Shown here: piece after piece, positions 39,033 through 51,304 of the stretch
How the letters are laid out: every line of letters starts with the position of its first letter
How positions within the stretch are numbered: position 1 is the first letter of the stretch
Source of the DNA: Holacanthus passer
Lineage: Eukaryota > Chordata > Actinopteri > Pomacanthidae
Direction: 5' to 3'
Assembly (NCBI GenBank): GCA_025331565.1
Contig: JAFREQ010000011.1
Span: forward strand, 15,086,001 to 15,150,000
DNA: 64,000 nt
Notes under the pieces: model-generated
What the model was told of the DNA's origin: nothing
Databases searched by the model: none
What the model saw: the letters and a program-made list of their open reading frames with translations, nothing else
Made by a program: the position numbers and the translations under genes

Positions 39033-40509
39033 CCCAAATAATCTCAACACAGAAAACACTAAGTTCACCTTGCGCGATCCAGACCTTGTTTTGTCTCTGC
39101 ATTTAAGCAAATTTCACTCGAACAGTTTCAGGTTTGGAAAATTATCGACACCTCACAGTTTACTTTTCATGATTTGCAGCACTCTCCTGTTTTCCCCTTC
39201 CCTGTAATGGAAAAAAAAAGCAACACAAAGAGACTCTCTATCGAGATGGAAATGAGAATTTGATATTGTAAGTTACAGACAGCATCTGTTTGCAGGAGAT
39301 ATGCTTGTGCATTGGTATGTGCAAGCTATTTCTTCAAGTGTCTGGCATTGATGGCCTAGCTGTTGCTGTAAAGATTGACAAAAATTCTCTGATTCCCAGT
39401 AAATGGGCTGCGGTGGCGAGGTGCCAAGTCTGTAATGGAATCCTGCAGTGTTCAGCAGTCCCGACAGGAGCTCGCGTCCATCCCAATCCCATAACCTATC
39501 CCGACAGCACACATTTTCCCATTACAGGCGGTGGAAAAGCCATGCACACTCAAACTGGTTGCTGTCATTGTGGGGTATACAGCGTGTTTGGCTGGTTGAG
39601 GGAGGCAGTATATTAGGGGTGGTGAGAGTATGAAGAGGTATGAAACCAGAAGTGTGTTTTGTTGTTGGTCTTGTTTCATTTAGTGGCACAGCAGGTGTTG
39701 GAAAGAAGGAAAGGCAAGGGCACGGAGGACAGGCATTCCAGATTTTTTTATCTTTACCTGAAGATTTAAGCTTATGTCTACTTTTTCACTATGGTCTTTT
39801 TTAATATTCCATTTGAAATAGGCCTCTGTCTCAGTCTTTTAAAAGGACATCACAATGCTTCAAATAGGAATTTTGCGCACGCTTACCTGAAAACAAATAA
39901 GCCATATTTGCATTGGACAGACAGCTTTGCTTTAACTGAAGAGGTCATGCTTTTAGAACCATCTCTCAAGAATTTTGTAAAATTTCAACACAACCTTGCA
40001 ACAGGAAGCTCTAAAGAGCCTTTTAGATACTTTTCAAATGGTTCTTTGAAGCGGCGTTCATGGGCATTGCATTTGTGTGGAAACATTTGGGCTGAATTCC
40101 TCATTATTGCATGACAGGGACACCTGCTGGGAGAGGAAAGAAAACAACTGCACTGACTGGAGAGCTGAAGCCATGCGAGAGGAGCTCAGTGGCAGAGCTT
40201 GGGTTTCACTCTAAGAAATTTCGAGAAATAATGACACCAGGTGATAAAAAAAAGAAGGCACTTCTCTTGCAGAGCAGAAGTGGGGGACACACTGTTGAAT
40301 GTTTGCAGCGATGTTGTGTGGTGTTCAGAGGCTGTTCAGCACGACAGGGAGACACGAGAGGGCGAGTGGGAAGTCGGCGAACTCTATAGGTGTGGTGGAC
40401 GGAGATTTTATTGCTGTTTTGATCAGGGAAGTTCACAAAGTTTTGTGAGGAACTTTTTTTTCTGTTTTGCAGTTTTATGAAAGTGTTGTGTGTTTTGGAA
40501 TGACAAGGA

Positions 40510-40534
40510 TGTGTGTGTGTGTGTGTGTGTGTGT
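40510..40534. repeat. (GT)n microsatellite
   Basis: About twelve GT units in intron 7. The open frames that cross it are repeat artefacts. Confidence 0.93.
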
Positions 40535-40849
40535 ATCTGAGGAGGGCCTTTGGGCTGTGTGAGTGGGCCCGGCCTCCACACATACATACACACACGTACA
40601 CGGGATCAGAGGCAGAGCGGCTCTCACCCCTGCCTCCCTTTGATCTGTGTCCCCAGGCCTGCCTGCCCGCGCCGCGCTGCACCGTACCACGCACGCTGAC
40701 ACCATGCTCACCAGCGACTCCCCACAACTGTCTGAGAGAGATAAGCCAGGGGAGACTCCAAACTGTGCTGCAGCTCTTCCATTAGCTAGCGCAGACGCTT
40801 CTTTTAAAAACGGGATGAATTATTTTTAAGAAGCAAGCTCTGCCGTTGC

Positions 40850-40850
<1 letters not shown>

Positions 40851-40880
<30 letters not shown>
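40851..40880. repeat. A30 homopolymer
   Basis: Thirty consecutive A residues in intron 7. No retrogene or SINE body was recognised on its 5' side. Confidence 0.93.
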
Positions 40881-40883
<3 letters not shown>

Positions 40884-42351
40884 AGAGGGGAAAATGTACG
40901 GAACAATCTGGAGCTCTGGCTTCATTCCGCCTCCCTCCCTGACTTCTAACAAGACATTCTGCACCTGAATACCAATGAGAGGGGGAGATTCATGTAGTCC
41001 CCCACATTATTAAAACTTGGGCATTAAGCCTCTCACCGGGCACTGTGTCAGCTGGCAGGCTCCACTGACAACAAATCAAAGGGGATGAGCACATAGCCTG
41101 CATTCATAGCTCAGCCACTCGCAGAGCAAGAGGGGGAATACATACTGGTTAATTAGAACTCCCATTAAAACAAATACTGTTTCAATTTGGCAAGTATAAA
41201 AAAAGATGTAAGAGGCTTTCAGAAAAAAGAGACCTGCTGTTGGCAGCTGCCAAGAAAATCCAGGGACTGTAAATCATATCCACTGGCTATACTGTTTCTG
41301 CACAGATTATTAGTGTTTGCTGTTGTTTTGCAACACTTTTGAACTCTGAGGAAAGATTCTGGGTCTGTGACACCAGAAATGCACCTCGGCAAACATCGCG
41401 GTCGTCCTCGTGCTGCGTCGGCCTTCGTGCGCTGTGAGATAATGTGTCCTGGTTTGTTTCGGCTTGCAGAGACTTACATTTGCATGAGCTGCAGTTTTTA
41501 TGAATTATGACATAAGTAACAGCGTTGTTTCTCAGTCTAAACTCAAAGCTTTAAGGCAGTTAACAGAAGCAAAGATTGCCACTCATAGAGCCCATCGTGG
41601 TCATAGCTGCAGCTTTCCATGTGGGCCTAATTTGCCAGCAGCTGAGACAGTGCTGGAGCTCGCTCGCCGTCTTTATACCTGAGCCATTTGTTGCTCACTC
41701 CATCTTTTAGGTCTCCCGAGCACCCAAGTGAAGCCATTTTCTTTTTCATTCCAAAATATTTTTGGTCTGAGCTTTATGTATTCATAATCTATTTTTCACC
41801 TACCAACCTTCCTTCCCTCCATTTGGCTTTTTGTCATCCCATGATGCCTTGCCAATAGTGCTTTGCTCTCTCCCTCTCTCTCCCCACCTTCCTCTCTTGC
41901 TCCAACTCTCTCCCCTGGAGAGGCAGCTCTTCTCCCTACGCCCAGATGAAAGGCTATGGCGGACAATAAAAATGCTATTTAAATGCAAGGGTGTTTGTGT
42001 GCGGGTGAGAGATATTTCCTGCTGAAAGTGAGCTGCTGCATCCTGATAAATAGTAAATATAAGGGAATGTGATTTACATTTATCTTGCAGAGGCAGCCAA
42101 TATGAATTTCAGTAAATCCAAGAAGATGGGGATTTAAGGAGGAAAATGACTGAGACTGATTCACATGCTGTGTGTCCCACGCAGTTGAAATGCCTATAAG
42201 GTGGAGAGTGGTACTGCCTTTATTAAAGTATAGGCACAGACATCGATCCTATCTAAAATACCTATTACACACAGACATACACTGTGTCACACGCTCATCT
42301 CTGGAGATTTCCAGCCTCATACACACACAATTTGAAGGTGACTTGTATTGA

Positions 42352-42384
<33 letters not shown>

Positions 42385-42403
42385 GTAGTAGTAGTAGTAG
42401 TAG
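42352..42403. repeat. Compound (ATT)n(GTA)n microsatellite
   Basis: About eleven ATT units passing into six GTA units, in intron 7. Confidence 0.93.
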
Positions 42404-43280
42404 TTATTAAATGGCTGCAGGGCAGGTGAAGTGTCTGCTGGGCAAACTGGCTGACCTATCTCTTCGGGGTCAAGGGTCAGGGTGCAGGGGGTTATGGGCC
42501 GGCCAGGGGAAGAAGGAGGGCCGGTTCACTGTGAACCTGTCCTGCTAGCCGGAGGTCTGGGGATGTTGTCTAGCTGCATGTGGTTCCTTTTAGTTCCAGA
42601 TGCCACTCTGACAGGTGCATAGCTGTGATTAATACTCTCTCTGACTTTTTCTCTCACCCACGTTTTCTCATTCTGTCCCTCCCTCCCTCCCCCCCGTCTC
42701 TTTCTGCATGTCCCACGTTAGTTTCTTGGTCCCTGCTTTGCTGTGGATTCATCGCTTGTGACCTCTTTGCAAAGTTGATATAACAGTTTTCTTGGCCTTT
42801 GTATAAAAAAAACCAGCTAGAAATATGAGTATCTATCGCCAGCATGCTTCATTGCACGTGTCTCTTTCTCTCTCCTCCTTTCTTCCTCCCGACAATAAGA
42901 TGAGAATATGGGAGGTGGTTGGGTCCTCAGCTGGTTGTCTCATGCAGCAGCTCTCCCCTCTCAGTCTCCAGCTGAGAGCTATTTCACTATTTATTTACAT
43001 GTAATTATGGCTATGAGGTGCAGATATTAACACTGTCAAGAACAATTTGACCTGACATTTTTCACTAGACCTGGCCCCTGCTGTTTTTAGCAAACAACAC
43101 CCACCCTCCCCTTCTCTTCCTCCTCCTCCTCCTCCTCTCCTCCTTTTTCCTCGCTTTCCTTGTGGAGCTGCTCCCTCGCACACACACACAGGCCCTGCCT
43201 CGCTGTAACCACTCTCCTGGAATCAGAAAATCTGCCGTTTAATTTAGAAGAGGCGTTGGTGCAAGGTGCGGAGAGTTGAA

Positions 43281-43324
43281 GTGTGTGTGTGTGTGCGTGT
43301 GTGTGTGTGTGCGTGCGTGCGTGC
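43281..43324. repeat. (GT)n/(GTGC)n microsatellite
   Basis: A GT run with GC interruptions ending in GTGC units. It is alternating purine/pyrimidine DNA with Z-DNA potential, in intron 7. Confidence 0.93.
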
Positions 43325-43609
43325 TTTGAAGGGGCCTCTCTTGTTCCCAGTGGCTGAATCCATCCCATAGTTACTCAAGCATATCACTAGCAGAGAATAG
43401 AGGATTGCTCCCCACACGTTCTCCAATTGCGGTCCAATAGACGGCATATTAACCTCTGGTTAGTGCGGGGCCAAGTTTATAGCTTATACTGTGGGATGTT
43501 TAGGGTGGGGGGCTTCCTCCAGCTTGAGCAGCTGTGCTTTCTTGAACATTAAGTTGAGCATGAGCTAAAGTGGGCTGGAGAGGTTTTAGTTTAATGAAAA
43601 TTTGCAAAG

Positions 43610-43611
<2 letters not shown>

Positions 43612-43646
<35 letters not shown>
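43612..43646. repeat. (GA)n microsatellite
   Basis: About seventeen GA units in intron 7. Confidence 0.93.
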
Positions 43647-43649
<3 letters not shown>

Positions 43650-43839
43650 GGGGCGGGGGGTAACCCTAAAATAAATTCTACTCCATTTCTGTTTGTTTTA
43701 GCTCCCTTTGTATGCATGAACGGCTTCATGGAGTGCAGGGAGAAGAGACACAGGCGCGGGATGGCTAACATGTTGTGAGGAGTGACAGCTTGTTCCAGTG
43801 CCCACTAATCGTCCTCATCTGTGCCTGCCTTGTCAATGC

Positions 43840-44220
43840 CCAGATTCTGTCAGTGCCAATCAGCCAATTAATTGAACACAATTAGCACCCCACCCCAGCC
43901 CCCCATATGCACCACATTCTTCAAAGGCCCATTTCTCTCCCTCCAGCACCAAACCCCCCGCCGTCTCCTCCGCCCTTCCTCCCATTCTACCTCTCATTCT
44001 GCTTCTGTCTCTTCATCCTATGGCGCTGGTGGAAGACACTTTTCAGTTTTTATTAATGTGCAGCGGCCAATTAACGCAGTGGCATGCAGGCCAGAGCCCG
44101 TCATCTGCTGCCTGCCACCATCCCCGGCTGTCTGCTGCGGCCCCACGCCACCCCTCGCGCCACCTCCACCGTGACCAAAACGCTTTAATTCAATTTATGC
44201 AATCACTGTTATTTTTAAAT
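43840..44220. promoter_or_regulatory. Candidate intron 7 enhancer
   Basis: Contains the perfect palindrome CAATTAATTG at 43865-43874, ACAATTAGC just after it, and GCGGCCAATTAACGCAG near 44061-44078. These are homeodomain-type cores in low-repeat sequence interrupted by a C-rich stretch. Inferred. Confidence 0.3.
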
Positions 44221-45726
44221 AGTCATTTTGTCTGCTCAGATGAGGGGCCTTACTGCCCGCTGGGCCGGCCCTCTCATGTGAGGGATGGGGGAAGGGTGGA
44301 ACATTGTGGGAGCAGGAGTCGACTGACTTGGGGGTGGACGGGGGAGTCCCTGATATTTTTATTTGTTATTTACTTCCTTCATCTTTGTTTAGGTGTTTGA
44401 TTCAGATTTTTTAAATAAGGATTTCAAGCAAATGATTTTATTTCCTGCATATGTATAATTTTTTAAAAATGTCTTTATGTAATATTTCAGCTGTTCTCTC
44501 AAAGTCAGACACTTTCCAGACACTAGATCTGTGTGACTCCTGGGTCACAGAATTAAATACTATTCTCAACCTGTAATCACACCCTCAGGACTGGCCTTCA
44601 AATATTGATCTGAAATTCAGTGTCATCACTGTTGGATCTTTAATCATTCTCTGCTGAAGCGAGTATCAGCCAGGCAGATCTGCTAAGGTGCAAGATGCTA
44701 TTCTGCAGCACTCAGATAACTTACAGACATTTGGAGTGCTCATTTTTCCCTGTCTGCCCCGGTGACCTCTGCCTAACTTAAAGGTACATCTTGGGGGCAT
44801 TTTGATTTGGGCAGAACAGGGAGCTATCGGTGACAGAGGAACTAATCCAGTCTTGCGCAGATTAAGAGTATTTGTGGAGTGGGGTGTGTTGGCGCTGGCG
44901 CCGGGAACGGAACAGAAGGGGCTCCTATCAGCTCTCCAGGCAGGCTAGCCCTCAGGCCAGCGCAGTCCTACAGGAGTCTTTGTACTTCCCAAAGCCTCCA
45001 CTTTCCTCTCACTCACTCTATATCACTTTCTCTTCTCTCCTCTGCCCCCCTCACCCTCTTTCTATAGGCTATCATATTTTCATTGCTCCATATCCTCTCT
45101 TTACATTTGTGACTTTGTGTTGTTTTAGTCCAATGCAAGTAAGTTCATGCGCCGACTTATTATCGTCATGTGCTTGAAAACGTACAACGCAATATAATTT
45201 TTCTGAGTCGCAGATCCATCCAGCTAAGTATAAAAAGTCATACACGCTGCATATTTCAATATTGCACAAGATATTAGAACTAAATTGTTACAGTGCAATA
45301 ACACCAACATGTTTGCATAAAAAAAAAACAGTGGACTTGCAGCACATCTGCACTCTATTTCCTTGCTCACTTTTTTCCCCTTGTTTTTATCTTGTAACAC
45401 TCACAGTGCTTCTCTCAGCTCCGTTTCTGTCACATTGTTTCATTCTGGAAAGGAATCCAACAAAGAACATCTCGTCAAACACTCGCACAGACAAAAAAAA
45501 TGTAATTTGACTGTTGAAGAAATTAGAGAGGTATGAAAGGGCCCCTTTTTGTGTCTCAAGTGCGCTATTTATTTATCTGAAAGGATGCACATTGTATCAA
45601 TTTACACTTCCCCATTCACTTCGCCACAGGCTGGAGGGCTCAGAAGTTGAGAGAATTAATTACTTTTTTATTATTATTTATAAAGTAATCTATCTGTAGA
45701 GAGGGAGCGGAAAAAGGAGAAGGAGA

Positions 45727-45934
45727 GGGTGAGGGGAGGAGGGGGGGTGAGAGAGGCAGGGAACGCCCTGGAGCATTGTCCTTTAAACTAGGTCCTGGCT
45801 CACATTATCTCCCAAACCAGCACTCACACAACGTCAAACAACAAACGAACTCTGGGCTGCTGAGGACGCTGCATGCAAGGAAAGAGAGGGAGGTGGGGGG
45901 GAGGGGGGAGGGAGGGAGAGAAGCAGGAAGGAAG
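45727..45934. repeat. G-rich purine tracts
   Basis: Two G-rich stretches, about 45727-45763 and 45889-45934, each with several runs of three or more G on the + strand, separated by ordinary sequence in intron 7. Confidence 0.7.
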
Positions 45935-46869
45935 TCTTCTCTGCAAGAGTGTAAAGAGTATGTTAGGAAAAATAATGTGGTTGTTAAGATTTTTTTTCTC
46001 AGCTCTTAAATTTTACACCAATTCAAACTCCACAAGTCTTGTTTAATGCTCCTGCGTGTACACTGAGATGTGTAATTTGAAACTTGAGTAGCATCAGACC
46101 CCATCCAGCGAAACTTAGCTCAAACATTGCATCGATAAAATGCCTGTCAATCCAAAACCACATCCTGTTAATGGCTATCAAGCTGCGTGCATGTTATAGA
46201 TATAAAAATATAACAAAAAGCTTTTTATTCCTCTCTGAGCGTAAATTCACCGGCGAGGAGTCTGAGGAGAATCGTGATGCACGTACTTTGTGCCAGAATT
46301 TAACATCTATAAAGTTTTGTTTTACAAAGCATGTAGCGACAGAAACATGTGAAGGCATCCAGCTGCAAATGGTTTTTACAAGCTCATGTGACTCCGTATC
46401 ATTTAACCCCTGAATGTGAAGTGAGAGAAGTTTATGGGGACATCAAAGTGACAAAGCCATGCTATTAAAATGGATAGATAACTTAAAATACTGTAGATGT
46501 GGGTGGAAGAAGTCAACTTTGCTGAGAGACTAAAGCGACTCCAACACAGTCCAACCTGGTGCTTGAAAGAGTTCACCTCTATCTGTCCCCTCCATCAGAT
46601 TGAGACGACAATGTTGAAACAGCATTGATTTTTTTTTTTATAGTGGTGTGAATTCAAAGTCGACCTGATACACAACTAATGAGAATTAGAAGAGCTTACC
46701 TTCTACCTTCTAGCAAAACTCAAATCATTAAGGCAGAACCCTCTTTCGGGAAGGACGACTGAAGGAGAGCCACGTCCTCACAGATGACAACACTTGTTAG
46801 ACTCTAAAGTGGTCGACCCGTCCTAATTTGCTAAAATAGCAAAAGTGCCACAATGTCAATGATAAGAAG

Positions 46870-47000
46870 TCATTTTCTTTTGAAGAACTTTTATGAGCAT
46901 GAATAATATTCAGGCCAATTGTTGGCTATTCTATTTCATAAGGAAGCGATGTAATCAAGCTTCAATTAACCAATGACTAAAAATGGGCTCATGCCCTCCA
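46870..47000. promoter_or_regulatory. Candidate intron 7 regulatory block
   Basis: AT-rich, non-repetitive DNA with GGCCAATTGTTGGC (palindromic, CCAAT/Sox-like), GATGTAATCAAG and TTCAATTAACCAATGAC in about 100 bp. Composition only. Confidence 0.27.
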
Positions 47001-47682
47001 GCTGTCTCTCTCAGGACACTTAACAAGCTCTCCCCCCCCTTCACTTTCAGCCATCACAAACCATCAGGACATAATACTCCTCTCATCCTCCTCAGAGTCT
47101 GCAGCTCGGCTCCATATGGGAGGGAGCATCACATGTGTCCAGCATGAAGAGGGCCATGAATCTCCCTCTTATGGATAGATGTCACATGCTTTCTCCACAG
47201 ATGTGGAGGGGACGGGGTGGGGGTTTCCATACTGATAGAATTAACATGTGGAAATGACTAACCAGCCTTTATGTTTCTGATGTGCGTCGAGTGCTTTATA
47301 TTTCCTGGGAGGCCTTTTCTAAAGATATGATTAATTTGCAGAATATGGTTAATTTTCCCTCTGCGGGATATTCCTGGCTGAGTGCATCATTTGTGGACTG
47401 TTTGGCTTGCCCCTGCATTGCCTCTACGTTTGCAGCGTATGTGTGTGTGTGTGTGTGCACGCATGTGTCCGTTCATGCGTGCACGCATGCAAGCATATGT
47501 CTGCGAGTGCATCACCCCTGTGTAACCACCTCCATGATGGGCTAATTGGTTTAGCAGCCAAGAGGCCAAAGGGCAGTGCAGCATAGCAAAACTCAACATG
47601 AACCTGATGTTGAAGGGAAGGTTTCTCTGCTGTAGGAGGGAAGCATGTGTGGGACAATTCCCCTTTTTACCACCCCCTCCTA

Positions 47683-47710
47683 CACACACACACGCACACA
47701 CACACACGCA
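47683..47710. repeat. (CA)n microsatellite
   Basis: A CA run with CG interruptions in intron 7. A GT run lies at about 47439-47458. Confidence 0.9.
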
Positions 47711-48502
47711 CAGTCCACTTTCCTTTTTCACTTAAAGAAACTCGCAGCATAAGAAAACAAAATTCTTCACAGTGTTCTCGGCCGCTGTGCTTCAGACTGG
47801 AGTAGCACTAGAGGTAATCTCTTCCATTTTAACATATTTTGAGACCTTCTTCTGACGAATGTCACATGCTATTACATTAATCTAGAATATTGAATTGGAA
47901 GCTTTTATGCACTATGAATAATATACACACTGTTATATTCAGGCGAGCGTCAACCTGCAGTATCAGCAGGCCCCTCAGTAAGGTTTGTGGAGCCTACTTT
48001 GTGTGGGGATCTGAGGGGATCATTTACCAGTTCCAACTCCATTACTATTCATGAGATGGGTAGGCTAGGGGCGAGGGATTAGGGACTCCCTTGGTGCTTG
48101 TTGTGCTGTAGGCTCGGGCTCAGGCCTCAGGCTCCAGGACAGGGGCTGTCTGGCACGGATGGTGGGTCTATTATCACCCTGGGACCCTTCTGTCCCACAG
48201 CAGAACACTTACTGGCAGCACCGACTAATGGAAACAGTCTCTCTTGTTCCCTTTCTCTTTTTTCTAACCTCATCACCCTCCTTGTATCCTTCCCCCTGCT
48301 CTTAAAAAAAAAAAGATGGGGAAGTTTTTCCCTTTCCCTATTTCAAACTTGAAATGGTATATTTCTATTGGCATCTTTACCGTGAAGTGCTAGGATGGCT
48401 CTATATTTGCAGGAAAAAAAAGTACTTTCCCTCAACTCTGTCAATGCTTTGATCCTCAATTTTCCAAATTTCTAACATCCTCCATTCCCCCTTCCCCCCC
48501 AG

Positions 48503-48752
48503 GTGATGAGTATCCTGAGCAACCCCAGCGCCGTCCCCTCCCAGCCCCAGCACGACTTTTCCATTTCCCCCCTGCACAGCAGCCTGGAGAGCTCCAACCC
48601 CATCTCAGCCAGCTGCAGCCAGCGCTCTGACACCATCAAGAGTGTGGACAGCCTGGCCTCCTCCCAGTCATACTGCCCCCCCACCTACAGCGCCACCAGC
48701 TACAGCGTGGACCCCGTCACTGCAGGCTACCAGTATAGCCAGTACGGCCAGA
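48503..48752 (+). CDS. pax7: pax7 exon 8: C-terminal transactivation region
   Basis: Encodes residues 382-464 plus one base of codon 465, VMSILSNPSAVPSQPQHDFS to AGYQYSQYGQ. SASCSQRSD, the CPPTYS segment and SYSVDP are strongly conserved among Pax3/7 proteins. The acceptor is a C-rich tract ending cccag. The donor is gtgagt directly after CAGA. Joining to exon 9 gives GQ-Thr-AVDYL. If the donor is not used, the frame reads GQSE and stops at 48758-48760, replacing the 38-residue OAR tail with two residues. Mammalian PAX7 also has an alternative GQSE-type end, but longer (family knowledge). Confidence 0.96.
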
Positions 48753-49955
48753 GTGAGTAAACCCTGCATTAACATTTATACACTTTATGTGTGTGTTTAG
48801 CTTGAGTTCTTTCATAAACAGCTGCTTTTGTCATTTTACGTGTCCAAACAAGAGCAGGCCTTTCTTTTACACCCTCCTCTTAAGTTGACAAGACTAGAAC
48901 TGGTGCCCAACTCCCAGGCCAGGGAGCCCCCTGACCTTTGCACCCGGGCTGGTGGAGGCAGACACGTGCTCTTGATAAAGACCCCCTCCACACGCACCAC
49001 CACCAACACCACCACCATCCTCCTAGAGAGCTGCCTTAGTCACACCCCACTCCACTTGGATGGGAAAGAGAAGAGGGCCACTTCAAAGAACGGCACACCC
49101 TCAGGGGCCACAGTGTCCTCTTGCCCACCTCTCTCTCTCACTCTTTCTCTGTTCTCCATCACACGAACACACACACACACACACACATATATACACACAC
49201 CCTGAGGGCAGGAAAGAGTTTGCTTTATTAGATTAGCATAATTGACTGATGCTGTCACAGCCATTCATAAGAGGTAAAATGAAGCACACTTCCCCACCAA
49301 GCTAGCCAGCGCCAGCTAACCAACATTTGTTTGTGTTTATGTGCAGCTTCTAGTAGTGATCTGGTTTATTGTGCATCTGCTGCTTTTTTCTGTGTTTGTG
49401 TTGTGGTGCGTGAATGCACGTGAGCGCGTGCCAATCCGTCACGTTTTGTGTGTGCGTAGCAGTGTTTTGTCAGCAGCAAGAAACTGATGGCAGTGCGGAT
49501 GTGAGCTGATGTGAGGTTAATTAAGATGGTGATTGAGCACAGTAGATGGGTAATGAATGGAGGAGAGAGGAGAGAGCTGCTGTCTGAGGATGAAAATGAT
49601 CGGCCATGTGGAGTGTGGAGGGCATGAAATCAGAGATGCCAAGTGTAATGAAGACTGGCACATAGAACACACACGGGGACCCGTCTGAGTGACAGCATGG
49701 AGACTTTACCAGGATGCACATGCTCCGTGCCAGCGGCGTGCCAACCTCAGACAAGGGACAGGGGAGGGGCTTTTATCTTTCACTCTTTCTCTCTGTGAAT
49801 TGTTTTTTATTTGACTCACTCGCTTCTGCCACAACTTATTTCAGCCTTCATCAGAGAAATAAATGAGAGTGAATGGGACGTACCGTACTGTACGTCTGAG
49901 GAATCTGCGACCTGTCTGACACGTGTTTCTCTCCTGTCTGTTTGTTTCTGTGTAG
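48753..49955 (+). other. pax7 intron 8
   Basis: 1,203 bp with a gtgagt donor and ctgtgtag acceptor. It has a CA microsatellite near 49165-49200 and no other gene. Its first eight bases hold the stop codon used if exon 8 is extended. Confidence 0.85.
49165..49200. repeat. (CA)n/(TA)n microsatellite
   Basis: A CA run broken by a short TA stretch, in intron 8. Confidence 0.9.
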
Positions 49956-50071
49956 CTGCCGTAGACTACCTGGCTAAGAACGTGAGCTTGTCCACCCAGA
50001 GGAGGATGAAACTTGGAGACCACTCGGCCGTGCTGGGACTGCTGCAGGTGGAGACGGGACAGGCCTACTAA
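49956..50071 (+). CDS. pax7: pax7 exon 9 (coding part): OAR-containing C-terminus
   Basis: Completes Thr465 and encodes residues 466-502, AVDYLAKNVSLSTQRRMKLG, then DHSAVLGLLQVETGQAY and a TAA stop. The QRRMKLGDHSAVLGLL segment matches the OAR (otp/aristaless/rax) tail motif of paired-class proteins, which modulates activation in relatives (family knowledge). This is the long-tailed Pax7 C-terminus and is not present in Pax3, whose usual end differs. The acceptor is ctgtgtag. A reverse-strand open frame over this exon has no recognisable content and is treated as a shadow. Confidence 0.96.
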
Positions 50072-51298
50072 AGCTCCCGGAGACGCACACCCTGCACCAC
50101 TCTCCTCCGCCCTCTGCCACCCTCCTCCATGCTCCATCAAGTCTGGACTCCAACTCCAGCTCGCCTCTCTGCTGCTCGCTCTGCAGCCCGGCCATGACAT
50201 CAGCGCACAGACACGCAGCCTCGCTGTGGACCAGAGAAAGGGACGCTTGCGGGTGTGACAAGTCTCTTCGGGGAATGGAACTAAACTTTTCACGCCATTG
50301 TCAACCACCAGGCGGCTCTGCACCCTCTCTTCTCAATAGTTGGGCGTCTCTGCCTGCTCCTTGTACTCCTACCCCAGCCCAAGACCCTGTTTTGTTTTGC
50401 TCAGAAGGCCAGACAGGACCCCAGAACACCCGAGGATAGTCGGCCGCCTTGGCCCGGCTTCCTCTTTGTCGTGGCTGCAGTCAAGCGCACATTTAGAGCC
50501 ATCAACAACATGTACTTTGACCTTGCTGTTTATAGTAGTTAACAAAGCCAATATCATTTGAGCGACTCTTATTCTTGTTCCTTTTTGATATTGTTAAGAT
50601 TATTGTTGCTGTTATATGATTATGGTTAATGTGATTTATGTTGTTCTTTGATTCCATTCGTATCTCTTTTCTCTGTTAGATGTTGCTGTGTAAAACACAG
50701 TGTGGATGACTGAGACGATTTTGGGAGCGAGTGTCTGTTGCGTGTGCATGTTCTGCGTGTCGGCACAGTCACAAAAGAGAGGATGATTGTTTTCCAAGCT
50801 GCTGTTCCTCTGCCTGTTCCCTGAGCTCTAATGTTCGTGAGCGATTTGACCTTCCCACTTTCATATTCATCTTGACATTCCTAAAGAACTTGGCCACTCT
50901 GTGGGAAGTCTGGCTGGATGGATTCTGCAGGGAATTAAAGCAGCGTTTTGGCGGCCAATAGCTTTCCCCTTCTAACCTCCATCCCATCCTTAGCCGCGGT
51001 CCATGGGGAGGGGGGCATTGTTTGCAAAAACAGGATTGGGGAAATTAATGTATTTTGTTTAGAAATATGGACCTTGCCAAGGAGGGCTAACTCAATTCCC
51101 CCCCTCTACTCCTCCCAAATCCCATCTGCCGGGGAACCCTGTGTGGCTTTAACAGTGTAAAGCAGATTAAATCACACAAAAATAATGTCAAAGCTAATTC
51201 ACAGTGACCCTTCCCATTACCAGTCAGTACTTCTGTTTTCATAGAGTCATTAGCACATTCTGTAAATGCACCTTCGGTTGGTTTCCACTCTCGGACTA

Positions 51299-51304
51299 AA
51301 TAAA
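51299..51304 (+). terminator. Candidate proximal poly(A) signal AATAAA
   Basis: Canonical hexamer about 1.23 kb after the stop codon, overlapping the first miR-1/206 seed match by one base. The downstream U/GU content is modest (gctttctgttatg about 60 nt later), so usage is uncertain. Confidence 0.35.

Larger units (their letters stand above)
37214..48502 (+). other. pax7 intron 7 (11.3 kb)
   Basis: No other gene was recognised. It is rich in microsatellites (TC, GT, ATT, GA and CA runs), a 30-base A run at 40851-40880 and G-rich purine tracts at 45.7-45.95 kb. TAAT-rich low-repeat blocks occur at about 43.84-44.22 and 46.87-47.0 kb. The longest reverse-strand open frame (40206-40727) is built across a CA/GT repeat. 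Confidence 0.85.

Noticed and set aside
40206..40727. Longest reverse-strand open frame (173 codons)
   Set aside because: It runs through CA/GT repeat translation (His-Thr and Val-Cys runs), has no recognisable domain and sits in a pax7 intron.
40851..40880. A30 run as the tail of a retroposed element
   Set aside because: The sequence before it matches no recognisable SINE or gene, and no target-site duplication was evident.
7191..50071. Identification as pax3 instead of pax7
   Set aside because: The linker FGKKDDEDD, the GDK after the octapeptide, LAAFNHLLPGG and the long OAR tail all fit Pax7 and not Pax3.
49841..50323. Reverse-strand open frame of 160 codons over exon 9
   Set aside because: It is antisense to the OAR exon and 3' UTR and has no family similarity.
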